This document shows, one piece after another, positions 16,953 to 29,047 of a stretch of DNA of 43,540 nt. This DNA is from Sphingomonadaceae bacterium (GTDB lineage: Bacteria; Pseudomonadota; Alphaproteobacteria; Sphingomonadales; Sphingomonadaceae). Every line of letters starts with the position of its first letter. The first letter of the stretch is position 1. The stretch covers positions 1-43,540 of the forward strand of contig JANYGC010000076.1 of assembly GCA_025359425.1 (NCBI GenBank). The letters are read 5' to 3'. Below the pieces are notes generated by a model. That model saw nothing but the letters and a program-made list of their open reading frames with translations. It did not search any database and was not told the origin of the DNA. The translations under genes and the position numbers were made by a program.

Positions 16953-18902
16953 TCACGGATTGACTGCCTTGATGCTGGGCAACTGCTGGGCATTGGGCGG
17001 CACTTCGTCGCCGCCGGCGTTGCCGGGCTGTCCATCGAAATAGGTGGCAATCGCGGCTTCGATTTCCGCAATCGTAAACGGTTGCCCCGAGGTCTTGTTG
17101 AGCGGCTGCGCGTCAACCAGAAACTGGTCGCGCAGCACGGTCTTGAACTGGCCGGTGTTCATTTCGGGGACGAGAATCTTGTCGAAGCCGCGCAGCAAGT
17201 CACCCAGATTTGCCGGGAGCGGCCAGACGTGGCGGACGTGGATATGGCTGACGTCCATGCCCTTGGCGCGGGCGCGGCGCACCGCCTGGTGGATCGGGCC
17301 GAAGCTGCTACCCCAGCCGACCACGGCGAGCTTGCCGCTGGTTTCGCCCAGCGCAACCTCCTGCGCCGGGATGCTATTCGCCACGCCGTCGATCTTGGCC
17401 TTGCGCGCATCGGTCATGGTCTGGTGCGCGGCGGGGCTGTAATCGAGGTTGCCGGTGCCGGGGTTCTTCTCGATCCCGCCGATCCGGTGCGTGAGCCCCG
17501 GGGTGCCCGGCTTGATCCACGGCCGCGCGCCCTTGGCGTCGCGGGCATAGGGTAGCAGCGTGCCATCGGGGCCATTGCGCTCGGTCAGGAAGGTCACCGG
17601 GAACGGCGCGTAGCTTGCCGGGTCGGGGACCAGCCACGGTTCGGCCGCGTTGGCGATGTAGCCGTCGGTCAGCAGGATCACCGGGGTCATGTACTGGGTG
17701 GCGATGCGGCAGGCTTCGATCGCGCAATCGAACGCGTCGGACGGGCTGCACGCCGCGACCACCGGGATCGGGGTGTCGCCGTTGCGGCCATAGATCGCCT
17801 GATAGAGGTCGCTCTGTTCGGTCTTGGTCGGGAGCCCGGTCGAGGGCCCGCCGCGCTGCGAATTGACGATCACCAGCGGCAGCTCGGTCATCACCGCGAG
17901 GCCCATTGCCTCGGTCTTGAGCGCGATGCCGGGGCCCGAGCTGGAGGTGACCCCCAGCTTGCCCGCATAGCTTGCACCGATTGCGGCGCCGATCGCGGCG
18001 ATTTCGTCCTCGGCCTGGAAAGTGGTGACGCCGAATTCCTTGAGCCGCACCAGGCTGTGCAGGATCGAGCTCGCGGGGGTGATCGGATAACCGCCGAAGA
18101 ACATCTCCAGCCCAGCGAGCTGCGCGCCCGCAACCAGCCCCAGTGCGACCGATTCCGCGCCGGTGATCGTGCGGTACAGCCCCGCCTTCGCCGCTGCCGG
18201 GTCGACATGGACTTTGTGCAGTTGCCCGCCCAGTTCAGCCGTTTCACCATAGGCGTGCCCGGCATTGAGCGCGGCAATGTTGGCGTCGGCCAGCACCGGC
18301 TGCTTGACGAACTTGGCCTTGAGCCAGTCGATCAGCGGCTCGCGCTCACGGTCGAACATCCACAGCGCGAGGCCGAGCGTCCACATGTTCTTGCAGCGCA
18401 GCGCTTCCTTGTTGCCGAGCCCGTAAGGCTTGACCGATTCCATCGTCAGCGCGGAAATATCGAAGGCCAGCACCTGCCACTTGGCGAGGCTGCCATCGTC
18501 GATCGGGCTCACCTCGTACTTGGCCTTGTCGAGATTGCGCTTGGTGAACTCGCCGGTGTCGGCGATGATCAAGCCGCCGGGCTTGAGCGCATCGACGTTG
18601 GTCTTGAGCGCCGCCGGGTTCATCGCCACGAGCACGTCGGGCGCGTCGCCCGCGGTCTCGATATCGGTCGAGCCGAAGTTGATCTGGAACGCCGAAACCC
18701 CGAACAGCGTGCCCTGCGGCGCGCGGATCTCGGCGGGAAAATCGGGGAAGGTGGCAAAATCGTTGCCCGCCAGCGCGCTGGAGAGCGTGAACTGCCCGCC
18801 GGTGAGCTGCATTCCGTCGCCGGAATCCCCGGCGAACCTGACGACAACGGCTTCGGGGTGGTTGGAAACGGTGACTTCGGGTTCGGCGACTAGGCTGGCC
18901 AT
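16953..18902 (-). CDS. korA: 2-oxoacid:ferredoxin oxidoreductase, alpha subunit (gamma-alpha fusion)
   Basis: A 649-residue subunit with an N-terminal gamma domain (VVRFAGDSGDGMQLTGGQF, then DVLVAMNPAALK) fused to the alpha domain (GLVAGAQLAGLEMFFGGYPI, SSSGPGIALKTEAMGLA, and the C-terminal transketolase-like part with HVRHVWPLPANLG). This fused form is usual for KorA. It pairs with KorB (15417-16478); together they oxidise 2-oxoglutarate or other 2-oxoacids with ferredoxin, an alternative to the NAD-linked dehydrogenase complex in the TCA cycle. First gene of a three-gene minus-strand operon interrupted by one orphan gene. A 199-base gap separates it from the divergent esterase gene and should hold both promoters. 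Confidence 0.92.
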   Translation of the reverse strand: MASLVAEPEVTVSNHPEAVVVRFAGDSGDGMQLTGGQFTLSSALAGNDFATFPDFPAEIRAPQGTLFGVSAFQINFGSTDIETAGDAPDVLVAMNPAALKTNVDALKPGGLIIADTGEFTKRNLDKAKYEVSPIDDGSLAKWQVLAFDISALTMESVKPYGLGNKEALRCKNMWTLGLALWMFDREREPLIDWLKAKFVKQPVLADANIAALNAGHAYGETAELGGQLHKVHVDPAAAKAGLYRTITGAESVALGLVAGAQLAGLEMFFGGYPITPASSILHSLVRLKEFGVTTFQAEDEIAAIGAAIGASYAGKLGVTSSSGPGIALKTEAMGLAVMTELPLVIVNSQRGGPSTGLPTKTEQSDLYQAIYGRNGDTPIPVVAACSPSDAFDCAIEACRIATQYMTPVILLTDGYIANAAEPWLVPDPASYAPFPVTFLTERNGPDGTLLPYARDAKGARPWIKPGTPGLTHRIGGIEKNPGTGNLDYSPAAHQTMTDARKAKIDGVANSIPAQEVALGETSGKLAVVGWGSSFGPIHQAVRRARAKGMDVSHIHVRHVWPLPANLGDLLRGFDKILVPEMNTGQFKTVLRDQFLVDAQPLNKTSGQPFTIAEIEAAIATYFDGQPGNAGGDEVPPNAQQLPSIKAVNP

Positions 18903-19101
18903 GTATCTTCCTTGCGGGCGTCAGAGCGGCCCTGTTCGGGCTGCCAGCGGCGCCTTGTCCCCTCACGTGATGCGGTGCAATCAAGAAAAACTGCTGCCCC
19001 GCCAATTTACTGCTCGACAAGAGAAGTGTGGAACGGCCTAGTCAAGTGGCAATTCGCCATTTAACCTGTCGATTAAACAACCACCATGAGAGGATTCCCC
19101 A

Positions 19102-20046
19102 GTGACCGATAGCCAGCCCTATGTCCGACCCGATGTTGCCGGTTTCCTTGGCTTCCTCAACAGTATCGAAGGTCCGCAAATGCACGAGCTGCCAGTTGCC
19201 GAGGCGCGAGCAGCATACTTGGCAATGGTTCCAGTGGCCGAAGCCGACCCGCGCGAACTGGCGGTGATCAAGGACCTGACGTGTCCCGGGCCTGCCGGAG
19301 ACATTCCGCTGCGCTTCTACGATGCGCGCGAAACCCGCGCAGCCGGGCCAGTTATCCTGTTTTTCCACGGCGGCGGATTCGTGATTGGCGATCTTGATAC
19401 GCACCACGCGCTCTGCACTGAGATCGCGGCCGAAATGGACCTGCCGGTGCTTGCCGTGCACTACCGTTTGGCGCCTGAAGCCCCCTTCCCAGCCGCCCCC
19501 GACGATTGCGAGGCGGTCGCGCGGTGGCTGGCGGAAAGTCCGGCCGAACTGGGCCGCGAAGTGACCGGATTGATCCCGATCGGGGACAGTGCGGGCGGCA
19601 ACCTGACCATCGTGGTTAGCAACGCGCTCCGCGACAAGCCGGCCAAGGTGCCGGTGGTGATGCAAGTCCCGATCTATCCCGCGACCGATGATTCCAGCCA
19701 CGGATCGATGGCGCAATTCGCGGAAAAGCATTTGCTGACCCGCGACGGGATGGATTGGTTCATGACGGCCTATCAATCGAAAATCGGCGATCCACGCGCC
19801 TATCCCTTGCTCAACGAACCGGCGGGCACCCCGCCCACGGTGCTGGTCACTGCCGGGCTCGATCCGTTGCGCGATCAAGGACGGCGCTACGGCGCGGCGC
19901 TGATCCAGGCCGGAGTCGATGTCGATTATCATGAGATGCGCGGTTCGATTCACGGGTTCGTCAATCTTCGCAAAGCAGTGCCCAGCACGCAGGCCGACAC
20001 TCACGCGATATTTGCCGCAATGAAGTTGATGTTATCGCGGGTTTGA
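19102..20046 (+). CDS. alpha/beta hydrolase, hormone-sensitive lipase type
   Basis: A 314-residue esterase of the HSL (family IV) group. The oxyanion-hole motif is FFHGGGF (residues 89-92 for HGGG), the nucleophile is Ser163 in IGDSAGGN, the acid is probably in GLDPLRDQG and the histidine in SIHGF. No signal peptide, so cytoplasmic. These enzymes hydrolyse short-chain esters, and the natural substrate is unknown. The start is a GTG at 19102 with an AGAGGA ribosome site seven bases upstream; a nearby ATG is out of frame. rppH follows 15 bases after the stop and may be co-transcribed. Confidence 0.9.
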   Translation: MTDSQPYVRPDVAGFLGFLNSIEGPQMHELPVAEARAAYLAMVPVAEADPRELAVIKDLTCPGPAGDIPLRFYDARETRAAGPVILFFHGGGFVIGDLDTHHALCTEIAAEMDLPVLAVHYRLAPEAPFPAAPDDCEAVARWLAESPAELGREVTGLIPIGDSAGGNLTIVVSNALRDKPAKVPVVMQVPIYPATDDSSHGSMAQFAEKHLLTRDGMDWFMTAYQSKIGDPRAYPLLNEPAGTPPTVLVTAGLDPLRDQGRRYGAALIQAGVDVDYHEMRGSIHGFVNLRKAVPSTQADTHAIFAAMKLMLSRV

Positions 20047-20061
20047 GCCAAGGGCGCGGCG

Positions 20062-20562
20062 ATGAGCGATGACCTGACCAATCTGCCGTACCGCCCCTGC
20101 GTCGGCCTCATGCTGGTCAACGGCCAGGGCCTGGTCTTCGTCGGGCGGCGGATCGATACCCGCGGTCAGCCCGACGAAGGCGGCGTCTATTGGCAGATGC
20201 CGCAAGGCGGGATCGACGAGGGCGAAGACCTCCACACCGCTGCCTACCGCGAGCTGACCGAAGAAACCGGGGTTCTGCCCGAGCATGTCACCATGCTCGC
20301 GCAGACCAAGGAAGAACTGTTCTATGACTTGCCAGACGACCTGATCGGCAAGTTATGGAAGGGCCAGTATCGCGGGCAGCGCCAGCACTGGGTGCTGGCC
20401 CGGTTTGTCGGCGACGACAGCCACATCCAACTCGACGCGCACGATCCGGCCGAGTTCGAGGAGTGGAAATGGGTCGAGCCCGACCTGCTGCCAGACCTCA
20501 TCGTCCCATTCAAGAAACGGGTCTATCGCACTGTTCTGGAAGAATTTCGCGATCTGATCTGA
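20062..20562 (+). CDS. rppH: RNA pyrophosphohydrolase (Nudix)
   Basis: A 166-residue Nudix hydrolase. The Nudix box begins at the GG of MPQGGIDEGED and continues through AYRELTEETGV, with the metal-binding Glu residues in RELTEE. The family start YRPCVGLMLVN and the end segment EEWKWVEPDLLPDLIVPFK are typical of RppH (invasion protein A group). It removes pyrophosphate from the 5' end of primary transcripts and so starts RNase E-dependent decay. The length fits the family (155-175). The stop is three bases from the stop of the convergent TPR gene. Confidence 0.93.
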   Translation: MSDDLTNLPYRPCVGLMLVNGQGLVFVGRRIDTRGQPDEGGVYWQMPQGGIDEGEDLHTAAYRELTEETGVLPEHVTMLAQTKEELFYDLPDDLIGKLWKGQYRGQRQHWVLARFVGDDSHIQLDAHDPAEFEEWKWVEPDLLPDLIVPFKKRVYRTVLEEFRDLI

Positions 20563-20569
20563 CGATCAG
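20554..20569. terminator. possible small hairpin between convergent stops
   Basis: CTGATC at 20554-20559 and GATCAG at 20564-20569 form a perfect 6-bp inverted repeat with a TGAC loop that contains the rppH stop; the TPR gene stop lies in the other arm. The stem is short and has no T-run, so it is at best a weak terminator. Confidence 0.25.
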
Positions 20570-21075
20570 TTGCTGGTCACCACGGGCTTCACTTCAACTT
20601 GCGCTGCGGTCACCACCTGCGGAGCCGGGCCGCGCGCGATTGCCGCGCTGAGCGTTTGCGCCGGGGCGCAGCTCTTGCTGCCGCACAGCTGCTCGAGCCG
20701 CGCGAGATTGAGTTTGGCCTTCGCCACCGCGCCTTTTTCGACCAGCGCCTCGCCTTCACCGGCGATCGCGTACTGGTTGCTGGGATCGAGCTTCAAAGCG
20801 ACGCGGTAATAGCGCAGCGCCTTGCCCTGCATGCCTTCTTTGCGCGCGGCTTCGGCGAGGTTGAGGTAGATCGCGACATGCCCCGGCTGGATCGCCAGCG
20901 CGGCTTCGAAATCGGCCACCGCGTCCTGGGCATTGCCTGCGGCGAGCGCAGCGCGGCCCTGCTGGACCAGCGCGGCGGCGCGCGGATCGAGCGGTGCTGG
21001 CGGCGCGCCAAAGCTGGTGCTGGCAGTTAACATCGCCGCCAACGCGAGCGCGAGGGCAGCCGGAGTATAACGCAT
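20566..21075 (-). CDS. secreted TPR-repeat protein
   Basis: A 169-residue exported protein with a signal peptide (MRYTPAALALALAAMLTAS). Two to three tetratricopeptide repeats follow: AALVQQGRAALAAGNAQDAVADFEAAL, HVAIYLNLAEAARKEGMQGKALRYYRVALKLDP and a partial third. A C-terminal tail carries two cysteines (LCGSKSC). TPR proteins act as adaptors; the partner here is unknown. The start was set at 21075, where the signal peptide begins and an AAGGAG ribosome site lies upstream; the frame is open to 21117 and would overlap the end of the rsmB-like gene. It is last in a minus-strand series guaB, rsmB-like, TPR. Confidence 0.78.
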   Translation of the reverse strand: MRYTPAALALALAAMLTASTSFGAPPAPLDPRAAALVQQGRAALAAGNAQDAVADFEAALAIQPGHVAIYLNLAEAARKEGMQGKALRYYRVALKLDPSNQYAIAGEGEALVEKGAVAKAKLNLARLEQLCGSKSCAPAQTLSAAIARGPAPQVVTAAQVEVKPVVTSN

Positions 21076-21113
21076 GATCTGCTCCTTGAGCGTTGGCATT
21101 TGCGGCTGTGTTA

Positions 21114-22286
21114 TCATGGCAAATCAAAACGTGCGATGAAAAACCCGTCGGTTGCGTCGTGTGACGGAGACAATCTCAGACCTATCCCGCGCGCGGTTCC
21201 AGCGGCAACGTCGGGACGCCGCACGGCCCAATCGGGATGCCGCTGGAGGAACGCTTCGGCCTGACCAACGCCTTCCTCATCGAGCAGCGAGCAGGTGACA
21301 TAGATCAGCCGCCCGCCCGGCTTGACCAGCGTCGCGGCAAGATCGAGCAACCGCGCCTGCAGGGCGGTCAGCCGCGTCAGCTCGGCCCCGGTCAGCCGCC
21401 AGCGCGCCTCGGGATTGCGCCGCCAGGTGCCGGTGCCCGAACACGGCGCGTCGACCAGCACCGCGTCGCACCGCCCGGCAAGCTCGGCCAGCACCTCGGC
21501 CTCGCGGCCCGGACCCAGCAACCGCGTCTCGATGCCAATGGCCCCCGCCCGCTCGGCCCGCGGAGCCAGCCGTGACAGCCGCCCGCGATCGGTGTCGGCG
21601 GCGATCAGCCGGCCCCGGTTGTCCATCGCCGCCGCCAGCGCGAGCGTCTTGCCCCCCGCCCCGGCGCACAAATCGAGCACCGTTTCGCCGGGCTGTGCGC
21701 CCAGCGCCAGGCAGCACAGTTGCGAGCCGGTATCCTGCACTTCGATCTGGCCCGACTTGAAAGCAGCCCATTGCTCGACCGGCGTGCCGGGCGGAAAGCG
21801 CAGGGCATCGGGGGCCTGGGTCTGTTCACCAGCGACCGGCAGCTCGCCAGGTCCGCCTTCAAGTCGGTTGACCCGCACGTCGAGCGGGGCGCGGCCGAGC
21901 AAAGCTGCCGCCTCGTCCCCGGTAATTCCGCTTTGGGCGAGTCTCTCCTCAAGCCAGCGCGGGGCAAGCCCGCCAACGGCCACCGGCTCTCCCGGCCCCA
22001 GCGGCTCGGGTCCGTGCGGGGAGCCATCGAACAGCGGCACGATCGCCGCATCGATTTGCCCAAGCCGCAGCATCGCCGCGCGGCCGCTCAGCGGGATCTC
22101 ACCGCAGGCGCGCACTGCGCCATAGACCAGCTCGCGCACCGCGCGGCGATCACCGCTGCCCATGTACCGCCGGGCCTTGAACCATTCGGCGACGATCCGG
22201 TCGGCGCTCGCCCCCTGCCCGCGCGCCGCCGCGATCACCGCATCGAGGATGTCGATCGCGGTCTGGATGCGAGCAGCGGGGGTCAC
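21114..22286 (-). CDS. rsmB: 16S rRNA m5C methyltransferase, RsmB type
   Basis: A 390-residue RsmB/NOP-family enzyme. An N-terminal NusB-like RNA-binding region (residues 1-130) is followed by the SAM-binding Rossmann domain with motif I DLCAGAGGKT (205-214), motif IV DAPCSGTG (Cys282) and motif VI VTCSLLDEEG (Cys332, the expected nucleophile). It methylates a cytosine of 16S rRNA, C967 in Escherichia coli; the exact site here is inferred. The start is a GTG at 22286, three bases after the guaB stop, so the two genes are co-transcribed. It could be annotated simply as an RsmB/NOP methyltransferase. Confidence 0.9.
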   Translation of the reverse strand: MTPAARIQTAIDILDAVIAAARGQGASADRIVAEWFKARRYMGSGDRRAVRELVYGAVRACGEIPLSGRAAMLRLGQIDAAIVPLFDGSPHGPEPLGPGEPVAVGGLAPRWLEERLAQSGITGDEAAALLGRAPLDVRVNRLEGGPGELPVAGEQTQAPDALRFPPGTPVEQWAAFKSGQIEVQDTGSQLCCLALGAQPGETVLDLCAGAGGKTLALAAAMDNRGRLIAADTDRGRLSRLAPRAERAGAIGIETRLLGPGREAEVLAELAGRCDAVLVDAPCSGTGTWRRNPEARWRLTGAELTRLTALQARLLDLAATLVKPGGRLIYVTCSLLDEEGVGQAEAFLQRHPDWAVRRPDVAAGTARGIGLRLSPSHDATDGFFIARFDLP

Positions 22287-22289
22287 TGC

Positions 22290-25306
<3,017 letters not shown>

Positions 25307-25417
25307 CGCGGTTCACTCACACCAAATGCCCGATCTCGCAAGCGCGATATGCCGTGTGAGCCGCGATAGTAAGGGCCGGTGGCAGGAAAGCTACACCGGG
25401 CTTTCATGCCGGACCGA

Positions 25418-26173
25418 TCATTCGGCAGTCCAGCCGCCGTCCATGCTGATGTTGCTGCCCGTAATCTGCGCCGCCGCATCGCCGCACAGAAACGCCGCCA
25501 TCGCGCCGACATCTTCGGGCTGGACGAATTGCTTGGTCGGCTGGCGCTGCAGCAGCACGTCGTTGATCACCTGCTCGCGGGTCAGCCCGCGCGCCGCCAT
25601 CGTGCTGGGGATCTGGTTTTCGACCAGCGGCGTCCAGACATAGCCCGGGCTGATGCAGTTGGCGGTGATCCGGTCGGTCGCCAGCTCGAGCGCGAGCGTC
25701 TTGGTCAGCCCGGCGAGGCCGTGCTTGGCCGCGACATAAGCCGATTTGTAAGGCGAGGCGGTGAGCGAATGCGCGCTCGCGGTGTTGATGATCCGCCCCC
25801 AGCCCGCCGCCTTCATGTGCGGGATCGCCAGCCGGCAGGCATCGAACGCTGCGGTCAGGTTGAGCGCGATGATCTGGTCCCACTTCTCGACCGGAAACTC
25901 CTCGACCGGGGCAACGAACTGCATCCCGGCGTTGTTGACCAGCACGTCGACCGGCCCGGCCCCGGCCATCAGCGCTTCGACCCCGTCGCGGCGCGACAGG
26001 TCGGCGGCGATGTGCTGCGCGTTCAATTCATCGCACAGCGCGGCAATCGCGTCCGCGTCGCCAAACCCCGACAGCACCACCTCGGCGCCAGCGGCGTTCA
26101 GCGCACGGGCGATCGCCAGCCCGATCCCCGAAGTCGATCCGGTGACCAGCGCGCGTTTTCCGGCAAGACCCAT
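25418..26173 (-). CDS. 3-hydroxybutyrate dehydrogenase (SDR)
   Basis: A 251-residue classical short-chain dehydrogenase. The cofactor motif TGSTSGIGLAIA is at residues 11-22, NNAGMQF follows, and the catalytic Ser in NTASAHS and the Tyr-Lys pair in YVAAK are all intact. The C-terminal part (EQVINDVLLQRQPTKQFVQPEDVG, then GSNISMDGGWTAE) is characteristic of D-3-hydroxybutyrate dehydrogenase, which links polyhydroxybutyrate breakdown to acetoacetate. The start at 26173 has a TTGGAG ribosome site; an open frame further upstream is non-coding. It is divergent from the metallopeptidase gene, with 85 bases between starts. The bdhA-type assignment is strong, the substrate less so. Confidence 0.88.
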   Translation of the reverse strand: MGLAGKRALVTGSTSGIGLAIARALNAAGAEVVLSGFGDADAIAALCDELNAQHIAADLSRRDGVEALMAGAGPVDVLVNNAGMQFVAPVEEFPVEKWDQIIALNLTAAFDACRLAIPHMKAAGWGRIINTASAHSLTASPYKSAYVAAKHGLAGLTKTLALELATDRITANCISPGYVWTPLVENQIPSTMAARGLTREQVINDVLLQRQPTKQFVQPEDVGAMAAFLCGDAAAQITGSNISMDGGWTAE

Positions 26174-26258
26174 ATCCGACTCCAAGTGCTTGATTATTCC
26201 GCTATGCTGGTGCCATTGCGGCTGAACCGACAATTGTCCAGCCCGGGGAGTTTGACCG

Positions 26259-27128
26259 ATGCGCCTTGATGAATTCGACCCCAATTCGGTCAATGTCGAA
26301 GACCAGCGCGGCAGCGGCGGCAGTCGCTTTCCGATGGGGCGCGGCGGACAGGTCGGGTGCGGGACATTGGCCATTGCGCTGGTGCTGTCCTACGTCCTGG
26401 GGGTCGATCCGGGCCAGTTGCTGGGCGGATTGCAACAAGTCGCGCCGCAGGAGCAGAGCGGCGGCCCGGTCGCCGGAACCAACGCCAGCGAAAGCTGCAA
26501 GCTCGATCAGGCGAGCCTGGAATCGTGCAACGCGCTGTCTTCGCTCAACAAGACCTGGCAGCCGCTGTTCGCCGCCGCGAGCATCCGCTTCCAGCCGCCG
26601 GGCCTCGTCTTCTATCAGAACGTCGGCTCATCGGGCTGCGGCTCGGCCCAAAGCGCGATGGGCCCGTTCTATTGCCCCGAGGACCAGAAGATCTACCTCG
26701 ATACCGATTTCTACCGCCAGATGGACCAGGAACTGGGCGCGACCGGGCAGTTCGCCCGCGATTACGTGATCGCCCACGAATATGGCCATCACATCCAGAA
26801 GCTGACCGGGATTTCCGGCCAGATCCGCAGCGCGCAGCAGCAGAACCCGCGCGCCGCTAACCAGCTCTCGGTCCGGCTCGAACTGCAGGCCGATTGCTAC
26901 GCCGGGATCTGGGCCGGCAAGAACAAGGACCGGCTCGATCCGGGCGACATGGAAAGCGGGCTCAACGCCGCGCACCAGATCGGCGACGACAACCTGATGC
27001 GCAGCGCCGGGCGCAATCCCAACGAAGCCGCCTTCACCCACGGCTCGAGCGCGCAACGGACGGATGCCCTGCGGCGCGGGATGCAAGGCACCGACGACGC
27101 CGTCTGCGACGTCTATATGAAGCAATAG
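26259..27128 (+). CDS. neutral zinc metallopeptidase, YpfJ/KPN_02809 type
   Basis: A 289-residue protein with an N-terminal RGSGGSRFPMGRGG segment, one membrane-spanning helix (about residues 35-50, GTLAIALVLSYVLGV) and a periplasmic zincin domain. The metal motif is AHEYGHHIQ near residue 173, with a probable third ligand in LELQADCYAG. The start MRLDEFDPNSVNVEDQRG is the usual opening of this family. Its biological substrate is unknown; relatives are common in proteobacteria. The start has a GGGGAG ribosome site. The secreted hypothetical gene begins 53 bases after the stop. Confidence 0.9.
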   Translation: MRLDEFDPNSVNVEDQRGSGGSRFPMGRGGQVGCGTLAIALVLSYVLGVDPGQLLGGLQQVAPQEQSGGPVAGTNASESCKLDQASLESCNALSSLNKTWQPLFAAASIRFQPPGLVFYQNVGSSGCGSAQSAMGPFYCPEDQKIYLDTDFYRQMDQELGATGQFARDYVIAHEYGHHIQKLTGISGQIRSAQQQNPRAANQLSVRLELQADCYAGIWAGKNKDRLDPGDMESGLNAAHQIGDDNLMRSAGRNPNEAAFTHGSSAQRTDALRRGMQGTDDAVCDVYMKQ

Positions 27129-27181
27129 CGCTCGTTTGGGCGCGCGGCAGGAACGCTTGGGCGGCTGGCCCGTTAGCGGGC

Positions 27182-27808
27182 ATGTCCACTGTCACCGCAA
27201 CACCCGCCCTGCGCCTGTTCACGGCCGCCCTGCTCACCGCCTGCATGGTCGGCGCGCTGCCCGCTGCGGCGCAGGACAAGCCAGCCCAGCCGCGCTCGAT
27301 CAGGGACAAGGACGTCAACGCGGTCGATGTGGTCGCCACCCCGGTCAGCGACCTGGGCCTGCGCAATGGCAAGATCCCGCCGGTGCTCGAAGCTGCGGTG
27401 GCCGATCCTTACGACATGGCCGGCATCCGCACCTGCGCGCAGATTTCGACCCGGGTCGGCGAGCTTGATGCCGTGCTCGGCCCCGATCGTGACATTCCCC
27501 AGGACCGCGCGGAGAAATTGAGCGCCGGCCGCGTCGCGCAGGCTGCGGTTGGCTCGTTCATTCCGTTCCGCGGGATCATCCGCGAAGTCAGCGGGGCCAA
27601 TTCGCACCAGCGCAAGGTCAACGACGCGGTCGAGGCCGGCACCGCGCGGCGCGCGTTCCTCAAAGGTTACGGCCAGGCGCGGGGCTGCGCTTATCCGGCA
27701 CGCGAGGTGACGCCCGCCGCACTCGCCGCACTCGAAGCCCAAGCTGCGTGCGACAAGGCCGCCCGGGACCAGGCCGACGCAGCCAACAAGCAGTCGCGCA
27801 ACCGCTAG
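27182..27808 (+). CDS. exported hypothetical protein
   Basis: A 208-residue protein with a signal peptide (LRLFTAALLTACMVGALPAAAQ). The mature part is mostly helical and contains no catalytic motif I recognise. It has a hydrophobic SAGRVAQAAVGSFIPFRGII segment near the middle, two cysteines and an Ala/Lys-rich tail. Similar proteins are, from memory, common as conserved hypotheticals in sphingomonads. The start at 27182 is chosen because it begins the signal peptide; the frame is open upstream but overlaps the metallopeptidase gene. Probably periplasmic, possibly co-transcribed with the metallopeptidase. Confidence 0.7.
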   Translation: MSTVTATPALRLFTAALLTACMVGALPAAAQDKPAQPRSIRDKDVNAVDVVATPVSDLGLRNGKIPPVLEAAVADPYDMAGIRTCAQISTRVGELDAVLGPDRDIPQDRAEKLSAGRVAQAAVGSFIPFRGIIREVSGANSHQRKVNDAVEAGTARRAFLKGYGQARGCAYPAREVTPAALAALEAQAACDKAARDQADAANKQSRNR

Positions 27809-27845
27809 GCTTTCCTCGGGCCGCGCAACTCGCTAACGCCGCGCA

Positions 27846-28994
27846 ATGCGGCTGAGCGATTGCCACAATATCGACGATTTCCGCCTGCTGGCGAAGCAGC
27901 GACTGCCGTGGCCGGTGTTCGATTACATCGACGGCGCCGCTGACGACGAGCTGACCAAGGCGCGCAATACGCAGGCCTATGCCCGCGCCGACCTGGTCCC
28001 CGATGTGCTCGCCGGGGTCAGCGAGATCGACACTTCGTGCACCATCCTTGGCCGCAAGTCGGCACTGCCGCTGCTGCTCTCGCCCACCGCGTTGCAACGC
28101 GTGTTCCACTGGCAGGGCGAGCGCGCGGTGGTGCGCGCGGCGGAAAAATACGGGCTGTGGTGCGGGATTTCCAGCCTTGCGACAGTGAGCATCGAGGAAA
28201 TCGGGGCGATGACGACCGCGCCCAAGCTGTTCCAGTTCTACTATCACAAGGATCGCGGGCTTAACCGCAGCATGATCGAGCGCTGCCAGGCCGCCAAGTT
28301 CGATGCCATCGCATTGACCGTGGACACCATCGTCGCCGGAAAGCGCGAACGCTGCGCGCGCAGCGGGTTTACCTCGCCGCCCCGGTTCACCGCGGCCTCG
28401 GCGCTGTCCTATGCGATGAAACCGCGCTGGGCGCTTGATTACGTCTTCCGCGAGAAGTTCGCCTTACCCAACCTGGACAGCCACGTCCGCGAAGGCACCG
28501 GCGAGGCAGTGTCGATCGCGGGCTACTTCAACACGATGCTCGACCAGACGCTCGACTGGACCATGGCCGAGCAATTGCGCGACGACTGGGGCGGCAAGTT
28601 CGCATTGAAGGGCGTGATGAGCGTCGCCGATGCGCGCCGCGCTGCCGACATGGGGATCGACGCGATCATGATCAGCAACCACGGCGGCCGGCAATTGGAC
28701 GGCAGCCGCGCGCCGTTCGACCAGCTGCCCGAGATCGTCGATGCGGTTGGCGGGCGGATCGAGATCATCTGCGACGGCGGCGTGCGGCGCGGCACGCACG
28801 CGCTCAAAAGCCTGTGCGCCGGAGCCACTGCCGCATCGGGTGGGAGGCTGTATCTGTATGCGCTCGCCGCTGCGGGGCAGGACGGCGTCGAACGTGCGCT
28901 GGGCATTCTGCAAGACGAGATCAAGCGCGGGATGCAGCTGATGGGGGTCAAATCGGTCGACCAACTCACCCCAGACCGGCTGCGCTGGCGTTAG
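27846..28994 (+). CDS. FMN-dependent alpha-hydroxy acid dehydrogenase (L-lactate type)
   Basis: A 382-residue TIM-barrel flavoenzyme of the lactate dehydrogenase/glycolate oxidase family. The opening DFRLLAKQRLPWPVFDYIDGAADDE is the family N terminus. FQFYYHKDRG, IALTVDT and the active-site block ISNHGGRQLDG with the proton-abstracting histidine are intact, and the FMN phosphate loop is in CDGGVRRGTH. It oxidises L-lactate or a related 2-hydroxy acid and passes electrons to quinone, peripheral on the inner membrane. Length and motifs fit LldD. Substrate range (lactate, mandelate or glycolate) cannot be fixed by sequence reading alone. Confidence 0.9.
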   Translation: MRLSDCHNIDDFRLLAKQRLPWPVFDYIDGAADDELTKARNTQAYARADLVPDVLAGVSEIDTSCTILGRKSALPLLLSPTALQRVFHWQGERAVVRAAEKYGLWCGISSLATVSIEEIGAMTTAPKLFQFYYHKDRGLNRSMIERCQAAKFDAIALTVDTIVAGKRERCARSGFTSPPRFTAASALSYAMKPRWALDYVFREKFALPNLDSHVREGTGEAVSIAGYFNTMLDQTLDWTMAEQLRDDWGGKFALKGVMSVADARRAADMGIDAIMISNHGGRQLDGSRAPFDQLPEIVDAVGGRIEIICDGGVRRGTHALKSLCAGATAASGGRLYLYALAAAGQDGVERALGILQDEIKRGMQLMGVKSVDQLTPDRLRWR

Positions 28995-29047
28995 GCAAAC
29001 TTTAGGTTTTTGCAGACACCAAGGCCCGCAATTCAAGGGGCATTCGC

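Noticed and set aside
26174..26374. N-terminal extension of the 3-hydroxybutyrate dehydrogenase
   Set aside because: The extra residues are not SDR-like and would overlap the divergent metallopeptidase; a good ribosome site precedes the ATG at 26173.
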